A stretch of DNA of 64,000 nt from Claveliimonas bilis (GTDB lineage: Bacteria > Bacillota > Clostridia > Lachnospirales > Lachnospiraceae), in assembly GCF_030296775.1 (NCBI RefSeq), contig NZ_AP027742.1, forward strand, positions 1,860,001 to 1,924,000. Direction: 5' to 3'. Under the pieces are notes generated by a model, which saw only the letters and a list, made by a program, of their open reading frames with translations, did not search any database and was not told the DNA's origin. Positions within the stretch are counted from its first letter, which is position 1; each line of letters starts with the position of its first letter. Positions 18,799 through 26,947 of the stretch are shown here, piece after piece. The position numbers were made by a program, and so were the translations under genes.

Positions 18799-18841
18799 TT
18801 TAATCTCTCCTTTGCCGTTTTCCCTAATATCAGTGCGCAAT

Positions 18842-18881
18842 CAAAAAGGAGAAAAACGCCCAAAACCTTTTTCTCCTTTTG
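18842..18881 (-). terminator. Intrinsic terminator after the second carboxypeptidase gene
   Basis: Arms AAAAGGAGAAAAA and TTTTTCTCCTTTT pair perfectly around a short loop, ending in a T run on the leftward strand. It lies between the carboxypeptidase gene (ending at 18948) and deoC. Confidence 0.8.
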
Positions 18882-18947
18882 CTGGCGCTGTGTCCTGAAT
18901 GATATATGTATACTGATTATATAATTATTCCCCGGCAATTGTAAAGT

Positions 18948-20165
18948 TTATCCGATAAAAAATGACTTCAAAACCTTTTCAAGTATACTTGTATAAGTCG
19001 CTTCTCTGACATTTTCCACTGTAATAACATCAATGCTTCCAATCGTCTTCCCTTCCAGCGTATAGACAACGCTTCCCGCCTTCTCTCCTGTCTTTACAGG
19101 AGCCTTTAACTTTTCAACTGTCTGGTAATCCTTTTCAATCGCTGTCAGATCTGCCCCTTCTGTATCAATATAAGAGAACGATTCTTTCTGCTTCACCGGC
19201 ACCTGATCCTTCATCCCTCCTTCTACTTTTACCGGTTTCATTCCCTCCAGACCGTCATCCGTATACTTGACACAGGATGCAAATCCGTGATCCAAAAGTG
19301 TAACTGCATCCTGAAATCTTGACTTGGAATCTTTGGCTCCCATGACCACCGCTATCATCTGCATCTGATTTTTTTCAGCTGTCGCTGACATGCAAAATCC
19401 GGCTTCCCCTGTGGAGCCTGTTTTCAGCCCGGTAGCATAGGCGTACTGCCGGATTAGTTTGTTCGTATTTGCAAGACCGAACTCACTGGCACCCTTTGCC
19501 GTTGTATGAGTAATATTTTCCATCCATATCGTGACGTAATCCCGGATCTGCGGGTATGTAAGAATCAATTCTCTTGACATCAGAGCAATATCTCTTGCTG
19601 TTGTCAGATGCCCTTCTGTGTCCAGACCATTGCAATTTACGAAGCTGGTATTTTCCATGCCCAGGCCCTTCGCTCTCTCATTCATATGTTTTACAAATTC
19701 TTCCTCGCTTCCCCAGACAAATTCCGCCATGGCCACGGAAGCGTCATTTGCGCTGGCTACGGCAATACATTTGATCATCGTATCGACAGTCTGCTCTTCT
19801 CCCGGTTCCAGAAACACCTGGGAGCCTCCCATAGAGGCCGCATACTCTGAGACCGTTACTTTGTCCTCCAGAGAGATCTTCCCCTCTTCTAATGCATCAA
19901 AAATGAGAAGAAGGGTCATAATCTTTGTTACACTTGCAGGATGCCTTTGCTCATCTGCATTTTTTTCATAAATCACTTTCCCGGTGGATGCTTCCATGAG
20001 GAGCGCCGACGGAGCGCTTACCTTATCTTTTTTTGCTTCTGTATTCTCTGTATTCTGTATCGCATCCGTTTCTTCTTCAAACTGCAGGATACCTGCCGCC
20101 TGGACTTCTCCTGCCTGCTGTATGAGCAAAAAAGCACATACCAGCGCTGCCAGGACTCTTTTCAT
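18948..20165 (-). CDS. D-alanyl-D-alanine carboxypeptidase (S11 family), second copy
   Basis: A 405-residue secreted PBP5-type enzyme. Signal peptide residues 1-24 (ending EVQAA), then ASVTK (active Ser and Lys), SAND in VASANDASVAM and LKTGSTGEAG. A PBP5 C-terminal domain follows (about 290-385), and the end carries an amphipathic helix for membrane attachment. It removes the terminal D-Ala from stem pentapeptides. A GGAGAG site precedes the ATG. It is monocistronic, ending in the terminator at 18842-18881. Sequence differs clearly from the copy at 12960-14165, so the two are not a recent duplication; division of labour between growth and sporulation is possible but not shown. Confidence 0.93.
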   Translation of the reverse strand: MKRVLAALVCAFLLIQQAGEVQAAGILQFEEETDAIQNTENTEAKKDKVSAPSALLMEASTGKVIYEKNADEQRHPASVTKIMTLLLIFDALEEGKISLEDKVTVSEYAASMGGSQVFLEPGEEQTVDTMIKCIAVASANDASVAMAEFVWGSEEEFVKHMNERAKGLGMENTSFVNCNGLDTEGHLTTARDIALMSRELILTYPQIRDYVTIWMENITHTTAKGASEFGLANTNKLIRQYAYATGLKTGSTGEAGFCMSATAEKNQMQMIAVVMGAKDSKSRFQDAVTLLDHGFASCVKYTDDGLEGMKPVKVEGGMKDQVPVKQKESFSYIDTEGADLTAIEKDYQTVEKLKAPVKTGEKAGSVVYTLEGKTIGSIDVITVENVREATYTSILEKVLKSFFIG

Positions 20166-20294
20166 TCTTACCTCTCCTTAGCCTAGTCGTCTGTTAACAA
20201 TATATTGTAAATTCACCTTCAATATGCTAAGATTATTCCTGTCATTTTCCCCGTACATAGGGGAAAAACAGGTAAATGAAAAGGGGTTTTGTAT

Positions 20295-21422
20295 ATGAAT
20301 AAAAAGGAAGTCCTTGAAATCCGTAAACAATTCTCACCTCAGAACTGTGCGATCACAAGACTCTGCGGCTGCTATGTGAACGGGGACAAGGAAAAGAAAC
20401 TGGAATTTAAAGAAGCATTCCTCTCTCTGCCGGAAGAGGAAGCTTTTAAATACTTTGATCTTTTTAAAAAGACTCTCTCCGGCACTGTCGGAAAAAATCT
20501 CATCAACATGGAATTTCCGCTGGAACAGGAAAAAAGCGGCGGAACTCAGGAATTTTTGCTGCAGCTCCGGGACAGCCGTCTGACGGACGATATGCTTCTT
20601 TCGGAATTCTATGACAAAGTGATCGAAAACTATGACTTTGCCGAGCACTATCTTATCCTGCTGATTCATGCCGCCTACGATGTGCCTGGAAAAGCTTCCG
20701 ACGGAACGGAAATGTTTGATGCTTCAGATTCCGTCTACGATTATATTCTCTGCAGCATCTGCCCGGTAAATCTTTCCAAAGCCGGACTGTGTTACAATGC
20801 AGAGCACAACAGCATTGAGGATCGTATCCGGGACTGGATCGTCAATGTACCGGCGAACGGTTTTCTGTTTCCTGCCTTCCATGACCGGGCCGATGACATA
20901 CATAGCGTCCTGTACTACTCTAAAAAACCGGAAGAACTTCAGGATACCTTCCTTGAACAGGTACTTGGCTGCACAGAAGTGATGAGTGCCGGTTGCCAGA
21001 AGGAATCTTTTCAGACTGTCATTGAAGAAACGCTGGGGGATGACTGTGAATATACTGTCATACGGAACATCCATGAAAATCTCAATACTTTAATCGAAGA
21101 AAATAAAGAGGCGGAGGAACCTCTTGAACTGGGGAAACAGGAAATGAAACGCCTTTTTTCTTTGAGTGGTGTGCCGGATGAAAAGCTGGAAGATTTCGAA
21201 AAAGACTTTGACGAGACTGTGGGGGCCAAAACTTCTCTTCTTGCCTCCAATCTGACAAATACAAAGAAATTTAACATCAGGACGCCGGACATTGTCATTA
21301 ACGTGAATCCTGAACGCACAGATCTGGTAAATATTCAGATGATCGACGGGCGGAAATGCCTTGTGATCCCTGTAGATGATCAGGTGGAAGTAAACGGTAT
21401 GGAAGTAAAGGTAACATTATAA
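20295..21422 (+). CDS. DUF4317 family protein
   Basis: A 375-residue protein that begins MNKKEVLEIRKQF and continues CAITRLCGCYVNGDKEK, a start I associate with DUF4317. It is acidic and lacks a signal peptide or membrane segment. The C-terminus contains a compact basic-acidic domain ending in VDDQVEVNGMEV. The ATG at 20295 is preceded by AAGGGG at the right distance; a TTG 6 bp earlier is less likely. It is a single gene followed by a long stem-loop. Function is unknown; this family is common in Lachnospiraceae and neighbours. Confidence 0.78.
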   Translation: MNKKEVLEIRKQFSPQNCAITRLCGCYVNGDKEKKLEFKEAFLSLPEEEAFKYFDLFKKTLSGTVGKNLINMEFPLEQEKSGGTQEFLLQLRDSRLTDDMLLSEFYDKVIENYDFAEHYLILLIHAAYDVPGKASDGTEMFDASDSVYDYILCSICPVNLSKAGLCYNAEHNSIEDRIRDWIVNVPANGFLFPAFHDRADDIHSVLYYSKKPEELQDTFLEQVLGCTEVMSAGCQKESFQTVIEETLGDDCEYTVIRNIHENLNTLIEENKEAEEPLELGKQEMKRLFSLSGVPDEKLEDFEKDFDETVGAKTSLLASNLTNTKKFNIRTPDIVINVNPERTDLVNIQMIDGRKCLVIPVDDQVEVNGMEVKVTL

Positions 21423-21505
21423 AAGGCAGAGCTGGTACAAAGAGGCAAATATGAATATTGGGAATATACGCTGCTTTTGTACCGGCTCTGCCTCTTTTCT
21501 TTTTA
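21423..21505 (+). terminator. Stem-loop terminator after the DUF4317 gene
   Basis: Arms of about 19 bp (GGCAGAGCTGGTACAAA pairing with TTTGTACCGGCTCTGCC, one G-U pair) enclose a loop of about 30 nt and are followed by CTTTTCTTTTT. The loop is larger than normal. It separates two convergent genes and may serve both. Confidence 0.7.
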
Positions 21506-21524
21506 AAAACTGATTGCCTGTTTT

Positions 21525-22067
21525 CTACAGATCAACGATCCTTGGTCTGTGATGGGTATAAGGCAGGAATTTTTTCAGCAGATCCTGAGTCTTAAATTTC
21601 AGATGGGTTGTATTGATACCGGTATTGCAGACAAACCACTCCGCTTCCGCCACTTCCTTATCAATAATCAGCTGCACATAGTCATCTTCATCATTTAAAA
21701 GCCCCACTACACTGGCTGATCCCGGCGTACATCCGATATGTTTTTCCATGAGTTCCGGCGGTGCAAAAGACATATGAGAAACTCCCAGCTTTTTGCTGAA
21801 AGATGCGGTGTCAAAGGCTTTATCGTCCGGCATTAAAAGCAGAAAGAATGACGTCTTCTTCTGATTACACAAAAAAACGTCCTTGCGGACCGGCGCCTGA
21901 AGCACTTCTCCTATTTCGGCACATTCCTCCATGGAGGAAGCCGCATCATTGTCAACCCGCTCAAATTTAATTCCCAGTTTTGTAAAAACCTTATACACTT
22001 CCTGTTCCAGCGGCGCTCTTTCTTTTACATTGTCAGGCACTGTTGTCGTAATTTCACTGATATACAC
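21525..22067 (-). CDS. Prolyl-tRNA editing (YbaK/ProX-type) deacylase
   Basis: Trans-editing domain that hydrolyses mischarged prolyl-tRNA (alanyl-tRNA-Pro in ProX/PrdX-like members). The INS-domain features are present: VDNDAASSMEECAEI, VRKDVFLCN, GCTPGSASVVGLLND and the closing VCNTGINTTHLKFKTQDLL. The start needs care. The open frame reaches 22220, but the only good ribosome site (GGGAGG) precedes a GTG at 22067, giving a 180-residue protein beginning YISEITTT. An ATG at 22088 has no ribosome site. Divergent from maf with a 122-bp gap. Confidence 0.85.
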   Translation of the reverse strand: MYISEITTTVPDNVKERAPLEQEVYKVFTKLGIKFERVDNDAASSMEECAEIGEVLQAPVRKDVFLCNQKKTSFFLLLMPDDKAFDTASFSKKLGVSHMSFAPPELMEKHIGCTPGSASVVGLLNDEDDYVQLIIDKEVAEAEWFVCNTGINTTHLKFKTQDLLKKFLPYTHHRPRIVDL

Positions 22068-22189
22068 AGGGTATTCCCTCCCTTTCATTTTTATTTTATA
22101 ATAGACATTATAGAGGACAACTCTTCCGTTGGCAAGAACAAGGGACGGAAGAATTTTTTCGAAAAACAGGAAAGAACGAGGTTGAAAAT

Positions 22190-22774
22190 ATGATGAAATA
22201 CATACTTGCATCTGCATCACCCCGCCGAAAAGAACTTTTGAAACAGGCAGGAATAGACTTTGAAGTTTACCCGTCAGATACGGATGAAAAAATCACTGTG
22301 GAGGATCCTGCGGCAGCAGTCATGGATCTGGCTTTTCAAAAGGCAGATGATGTTTACAAAAAACTGGTTCCCTCTCTTGACGGAGATTTTACCGTTATCG
22401 GCGCTGACACAGTGGTTGTTTACCGGGGCGAAATTCTCGGAAAACCTGAAGATGAATCGGAAGCCATGGACATGCTTTCCATGCTTTCAGACCGTACACA
22501 TCAGGTATATACCGGAGTTTCCCTTCTATCCCGCCGAGGCGGCAGGTATCATACCTGCAGCTTCGGCGAATGTACAGAAGTTACTTTTTATCCCATTTCA
22601 AGAGAAGATCTGAAAAGCTATATTGCTACCGGCGATCCTATGGATAAAGCCGGCGCTTATGGGATCCAGGGAAAATTCGCGGTTCATGTAAAAGGAATCC
22701 GCGGCGATTACAATAACGTCGTGGGGCTTCCCATCGCAAGATTATATCAGGAACTCAAAAAAACCCACCCTTAA
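22190..22774 (+). CDS. maf: Maf-family nucleoside triphosphate pyrophosphatase
   Basis: A 194-residue protein with the Maf signature at the start (ILASASPRRKELLKQAGI), GADTVVVYRGEILGKP, SDRTHQVYTGV and DKAGAYGIQGKFAVHVKGIRGDYNNVVGLP. Family members hydrolyse non-canonical or pyrimidine nucleoside triphosphates to monophosphates and can inhibit septum formation when overproduced. GAGG precedes a pair of ATG codons at 22190. Its last codons and stop lie inside the first copy of the 88-bp repeat, so the 3' end may have been altered by whatever placed the repeat there. Confidence 0.95.
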   Translation: MMKYILASASPRRKELLKQAGIDFEVYPSDTDEKITVEDPAAAVMDLAFQKADDVYKKLVPSLDGDFTVIGADTVVVYRGEILGKPEDESEAMDMLSMLSDRTHQVYTGVSLLSRRGGRYHTCSFGECTEVTFYPISREDLKSYIATGDPMDKAGAYGIQGKFAVHVKGIRGDYNNVVGLPIARLYQELKKTHP

Positions 22775-22843
22775 TCGCAATTTGGGACACCGTTTAATGC
22801 AATTTGGGACGTAACAAACTTTAAAAGTGTTACGTCCCAAATT
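22756..22843. repeat. Repeat copy 1 (88 bp) with perfect 16-bp inverted repeat
   Basis: The segment matches 34222-34309 in direct orientation with about six mismatches, and the last 46 bp are identical. It has two forward and one inverted copy of a CAATTTGGGAC-like motif. The final 43 bp form a perfect hairpin: 16-bp arms at 22801-22816 and 22828-22843 with an 11-bp loop. There is no T tract on either side, so it is not a canonical terminator. The first part covers the last codons of maf. Confidence 0.9.
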
Positions 22844-22847
22844 AATA

Positions 22848-23705
22848 CTACTCTGTCACAAAAGCAGCCGCTACATCAGCATCTTTTGCTCCGTTTTCAA
22901 TAATATAAAGATTGGATACATCATATCCTGCATCTTTCAGTACAGAAATACCCGTCTTTGCACAGTTATTTCCGCTGTAGCACAAAAGATATACCGGTTT
23001 CTCCGGATCCATCTCCGATGTAGCCATTTCATAGAGAGCAGTCTGTGCATCTGCATCCTCAATCTCCTTCAGATTGCACTGCAATGAACCTTCCAGATGC
23101 CCTTGCGCATATGTATCATCGTCTCTTACATCCAGAATCTGAATGTCTTCATTTCCAACGGCTTCCACTGCTTCCGCACCGGATACATACTGCCACTCAA
23201 TACTATCCTCCGTACGATTTGTAGTAAGCGCGCCGCTCTCCTCTGCCAGAGCCTCCGCCCCGCCTTCTACTGTATAAATGCGGGAAGCGTCAATACCTGC
23301 ATCTTCCAGAACACCTGTTGCCTTCTGTGCTCCACGCTGTCCGCTGTTGCAGATAATATAAATATCTTCATCATCTCCAAAGTTTTCTTCTGCATAGGCA
23401 GTCATTGTCTCTACAAGAGAGTCATCTTCCAGAGGGAAAATCGGACACCATTCAGAATTTACTACTCTTCCGCTCACATAATTGTTCCATTCGCGAACAT
23501 CCAATACATGAGTCCCTCCCTCTTTTGCTGCAGCCACAGCATCAGCGGCAGACACATACTGGTAATCCCCTTCCGTACTTTCACTGCCTGATTCGGAATC
23601 TGTAGATTCCTCTGAAGTTGTCTGTGTTTCTTCTGATCCACATGCTGTAATCATTGCGGATGCCATAGCAGCCGCCATTAAAATTGCCACAATTCTTTTT
23701 TTCAT
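22848..23705 (-). CDS. Tandem-rhodanese lipoprotein
   Basis: A 285-residue lipoprotein (ITAC lipobox, Cys22) with an acidic Ser/Thr/Glu-rich spacer and two rhodanese domains. Domain 1 (about 50-155) has the active-site loop CNSGQRG (Cys119); domain 2 (about 170-275) has CYSGNNC (Cys242). Both loops keep the cysteine that carries persulfide sulfur (or selenium) in rhodaneses, so both could be active on the outer face of the membrane. It has its own promoter and lies at the left end of the island, next to repeat copy 1. Sulfur donor and acceptor are unknown. Confidence 0.9.
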   Translation of the reverse strand: MKKRIVAILMAAAMASAMITACGSEETQTTSEESTDSESGSESTEGDYQYVSAADAVAAAKEGGTHVLDVREWNNYVSGRVVNSEWCPIFPLEDDSLVETMTAYAEENFGDDEDIYIICNSGQRGAQKATGVLEDAGIDASRIYTVEGGAEALAEESGALTTNRTEDSIEWQYVSGAEAVEAVGNEDIQILDVRDDDTYAQGHLEGSLQCNLKEIEDADAQTALYEMATSEMDPEKPVYLLCYSGNNCAKTGISVLKDAGYDVSNLYIIENGAKDADVAAAFVTE

Positions 23706-23739
23706 AAAACCTTTCCTCCTTATCTTTCGGTTTATAAGA

Positions 23740-23768
23740 ATTATAAAAGGTTATTCTTTTCCATTCAA
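23740..23768 (-). promoter_or_regulatory. Sigma-A promoter of the tandem-rhodanese gene
   Basis: TTGAAT (23768-23763) and perfect TATAAT (23745-23740), 17 bp apart, about 35 bp before the ATG. Confidence 0.85.
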
Positions 23769-23858
23769 GCGAATTGTCAGAATTGTTTATAGATTTATGA
23801 CATATTAATATAGGCTTTTTCAATAAGTATAGCGTTGGTGTACAAGGGGCAATGCCAT

Positions 23859-25325
23859 TTATTCTGAAACAATAAAATATTCCTGTGGTTCCTGTTCCGG
23901 TGCATCATCCGGAAGTCCGTCAGCTTTTCTCGGACTGTCGGCAATTTTATGCCATTCATACCAGCCTCCGTCATATACATGAATGTCCTCCCAGCCTAAT
24001 GCATACGCATAAAAATAGGTTTCACTTGCTCTCCAGCCGGTTCCGCAGTGGAAGGACACCTCTTTATCTGGTGTGATTCCCCATAATTCCCAGCGATCTG
24101 CGATCATTTCATAGTTGAACATTGTATTGTCAACATTTCTGAAATCTTCCATGCTGTAAGGATCGGATCCTGCATAACCAAAGCGTGCATTGGCAATATC
24201 TCCTGCTTCTCCTATATAAGTATAACCGCTTACTTCTCCTGTGTATTCCGGCCAGCTTCTGATAGACGCAACAACAGCGTTTTCATTGTTTACAACTTCC
24301 AGCTCTTCATCGTAGTCATAAATAACTTCAGGATTTACAGGTACTTCTGCACCAAATTCCACGTGTTCCGGTTCGTGTTTCTCTGTATCCAGTTCTCTTC
24401 CTTCCAATGTCCACAGTGTCTTTCCACCATTCAGAAGTCTGATATCCTCAACACCTGCATATTTCAGGATCAGTCCCATTCTGGCTGATGCTGTAGTCGC
24501 TGCTGTTGTACCATAAAGCACTACTGTAGTGTCTTTTTGGATTCCCAGATCTTCCAGTTTCTTCTGTATCTCTTCGTCAGAAGGACGGTTCCAGTATTTT
24601 AACTGTTCTTCCATCGGAATTACTTCATAATCTGCAAGAGCACGGGGACCCGGCACATGATTGATCTCATCTGCGTTTACGTTGATAGCTCCCGGTATAT
24701 GACCATTTGCATATTCATCCTCTTCGCTGGCCAAAGACACTTCTATGATCTGGAAATCACCTCCATCGAAAGTCTCAGGATTTTTACCGTCTGCAAGATC
24801 CTGCACCCACTGCGGATACACATACATCTCATAATGTTCCAGACTTTCCGTTGCTTTTCCGCTTTCCACATATGCATTGTATCCGCCGTCCAGAACAGAT
24901 AAATTTTCAAAACCGATAGCCTGATACTTTTCTGCTGTCTCCTGTGAAACAGTATCATTATCATAGAGAACCGTTTCTTTTGTCACATCCAGTCCGCGTC
25001 GTTCCAATTCCAGCTGCATGGTCGTTCCGATAGCTGCTTCCTTCTCTAAATCCATATCCAGCCAGCTTTCCGGAAAATCCACAGCATTTTCAATATGTCC
25101 GCCAGATCCTTCTTCTGTTGTCCAGCCGATATACTGTGCTTCTTCTCTCACATCAATAATCTGCACCTTTTCCGGATCCAGATCATCAATTGTAACTGTT
25201 GCTATTTCACCTGTTGCTGGCGTGATTGTTTCTTCACTTTCTTTTTCCGTTTCCTGCTTTCCGCATGCCGCCACACTAATAGCTGTCAGCGCGGTGAGCA
25301 CTGCAATTAATACCTTCTTTTTCAT
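23859..25325 (-). CDS. Triple-rhodanese lipoprotein, only the third domain with a catalytic cysteine
   Basis: A 488-residue lipoprotein (lipobox ending at Cys21). Three rhodanese-like domains are recognisable at about 45-160, 165-310 and 325-465. Apart from the lipobox cysteine the only cysteine is Cys427 in HCGTGWR of domain 3; the loop of domain 1 reads LYDNDTV and that of domain 2 LYGTTAA, so these two have lost the sulfur-carrying residue and may be structural. The start is the ATG at 25325 with AAGGAG; it overlaps the upstream membrane gene by 50 bp. Last gene of the eleven-gene operon. The CGTGWRA loop is shared with the rhodanese at 33007-34092. Confidence 0.9.
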   Translation of the reverse strand: MKKKVLIAVLTALTAISVAACGKQETEKESEETITPATGEIATVTIDDLDPEKVQIIDVREEAQYIGWTTEEGSGGHIENAVDFPESWLDMDLEKEAAIGTTMQLELERRGLDVTKETVLYDNDTVSQETAEKYQAIGFENLSVLDGGYNAYVESGKATESLEHYEMYVYPQWVQDLADGKNPETFDGGDFQIIEVSLASEEDEYANGHIPGAINVNADEINHVPGPRALADYEVIPMEEQLKYWNRPSDEEIQKKLEDLGIQKDTTVVLYGTTAATTASARMGLILKYAGVEDIRLLNGGKTLWTLEGRELDTEKHEPEHVEFGAEVPVNPEVIYDYDEELEVVNNENAVVASIRSWPEYTGEVSGYTYIGEAGDIANARFGYAGSDPYSMEDFRNVDNTMFNYEMIADRWELWGITPDKEVSFHCGTGWRASETYFYAYALGWEDIHVYDGGWYEWHKIADSPRKADGLPDDAPEQEPQEYFIVSE

Positions 25326-25884
25326 TTGTTTTTCTCCTTTTTTCCATTTTTTCAAATATCATATCCAAAATATACTGAAGTATATAGGCTATGATAATTC
25401 CGGTTGCATATATGATCAGTGTATCTGTCCACCCATTTTGAAGATAGAGAAGATAATTACTTTTCATATATTCCAGAAATGTTATATCTCCCAATATGCT
25501 GCTGTTGAATATATAGAACAGCATATATGAAAGCGGTTTTAAAAGGAAGGTTCCTCCAATTACTGTCAATAAGTATCTCCCCATATGCATACGCTTTTTA
25601 TGCCATAGAAGACCCAGCAGTCCGGCCTCCACAATCTGAAACAGCAGAACATAAAGAAGTACCCCGCTTCCCATTCCGATATTGTTTAATATAAAACTCG
25701 ACAGTATTGTATAAACGATACCTGCTACAGGTCCTAATTCCATTCCAATAAATATTACTGCAACATTATTGGCGTAAACTGCTTTTCCCACTGAAGCCAC
25801 AATTGGTATAATGGCTGTCAGCGCGGTAATGACCGCGGCAATTATCAGCGACAGTATTCCTTTTATGATGTTCCGTTTTTTCAT
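25276..25884 (-). CDS. Polytopic membrane protein, possibly ECF-type substrate-binding (S) component
   Basis: A 202-residue protein with about five to six hydrophobic helices and a charged tail. The pattern near residues 38-60 (VAVIFIGMELGPVAGIVYTILSS) is reminiscent of ECF-transporter S components, but there is no signature that fixes a substrate, and no A or T subunit lies nearby. The first codon overlaps the kinase stop (ATGA), and the last 50 bp overlap the start of the triple-rhodanese gene, so it is firmly in the operon. If it is an S component, it would need a shared energising module encoded elsewhere. Confidence 0.55.
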   Translation of the reverse strand: MKKRNIIKGILSLIIAAVITALTAIIPIVASVGKAVYANNVAVIFIGMELGPVAGIVYTILSSFILNNIGMGSGVLLYVLLFQIVEAGLLGLLWHKKRMHMGRYLLTVIGGTFLLKPLSYMLFYIFNSSILGDITFLEYMKSNYLLYLQNGWTDTLIIYATGIIIAYILQYILDMIFEKMEKRRKTNEKEGINCSAHRADSY

Positions 25885-26924
25885 TTTTCAATAAACCTCT
25901 TCATTTTCCCCAGAAATTCATCTGTCAAATAAGCCTCCAGCTTCCGCCAGGTCGATTCATTGACAAGTTCCCTCCCCGGCTGCTGGTATTCCACCCAGGC
26001 CATGGCACACCAGGTAATTCCCCTAAGACAGGTAACTGTCATATAGGTGTTTGTCCTCTCCCACAGATCATTTACCGGAAATCTCCCATTCACTTCCTCT
26101 ATATACTTCTCTACAAATGCCCTCATCTCCTTCTCATCAAGGATAACATCCGTCTTCCAGAAGGTAGTGGTAGGCGCAAGAAAATGTCCCAGATCCTGGG
26201 CCGGTTCCCCGCAGATCGGTTTTTCCCAGTCGATCAGATAATCCGGGCCTTCTGTTCCATTCATGAGAAAATTGGTGGAATTGAGTTCTGTGTTGATGCA
26301 GCACTGATAGGAAGCCGCGGCAAGTGCGTCCGCCTGTTTCCAGGCAAGATCAAGCAGCAGACGTATCTTCTGCTTTTTATCCGCATCTGCCAGATTGCTT
26401 TCCATATAAGTGCATACCATCTGTTCGCACTCTTCCAATATCGCTCGGACTGGATTTTCAGGCACTATCAGATGGGTGCATTTCGGAAGAGAAACGCTGT
26501 GTATATCTGCAAGACATCCCGCTGCCCGAAAAAGTTCTGTGTGATAATCCAGTGCATGTCCCGGCAGATATTCCATAACCATAACCCCATTTGTAAAATC
26601 TTTCAGACTTCCATCTACATAGAAAGGACGCGGCGTACGTCCTGATTCTTCCAGAAGCTTCAGCGCATTGTACTCATATTCAATCTGATGGGCAAGGTGC
26701 ATCTGACTTCCAAAATTAATCCGCAGAACCAGCTTTTGTCCCGTCACAGGGTGTGTAAACAAATAGTTTCTGTTGTATTCTCCCTGTCCCAGCAGACTGT
26801 ACTCTTCCTGCACATTATCAGGAAGATGAAGCCCTCTTCTGTAGCCTGCTGTTTGGATATAGCTGCTTAGACCTTTTGTCTTTTCGATGTCTTTTTCTGT
26901 ACTGTTTCCTTTCTGACTTTCCAT
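25881..26924 (-). CDS. APH/choline-kinase-like phosphotransferase with altered catalytic motif
   Basis: A 347-residue kinase-fold protein. The N-lobe has LGQGEYNRNYLF and the ATP-side Lys in LVLRINFG, and the C-lobe has YLIDWEKP in place of the metal-binding motif. At the catalytic loop, where the family has H-x-D-xxxx-N, this protein reads NTELNSTN, so the catalytic Asp is Glu and the His is Asn. It may still act as a kinase on a small metabolite, or have lost catalysis. The ATG at 26924 follows AGGGAG; a longer frame would overlap the glycosyltransferase gene. It lies 23 bp after that gene. Confidence 0.8.
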   Translation of the reverse strand: MESQKGNSTEKDIEKTKGLSSYIQTAGYRRGLHLPDNVQEEYSLLGQGEYNRNYLFTHPVTGQKLVLRINFGSQMHLAHQIEYEYNALKLLEESGRTPRPFYVDGSLKDFTNGVMVMEYLPGHALDYHTELFRAAGCLADIHSVSLPKCTHLIVPENPVRAILEECEQMVCTYMESNLADADKKQKIRLLLDLAWKQADALAAASYQCCINTELNSTNFLMNGTEGPDYLIDWEKPICGEPAQDLGHFLAPTTTFWKTDVILDEKEMRAFVEKYIEEVNGRFPVNDLWERTNTYMTVTCLRGITWCAMAWVEYQQPGRELVNESTWRKLEAYLTDEFLGKMKRFIEK

Positions 26925-26947
26925 AATCTTTCTCCCTGTATACAGCG

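Noticed and set aside
22801-22843. Perfect hairpin as the terminator of maf or of the tandem-rhodanese gene
   Set aside because: Neither side has a T tract, and the same structure recurs 11.5 kb away; a repeat element fits better.
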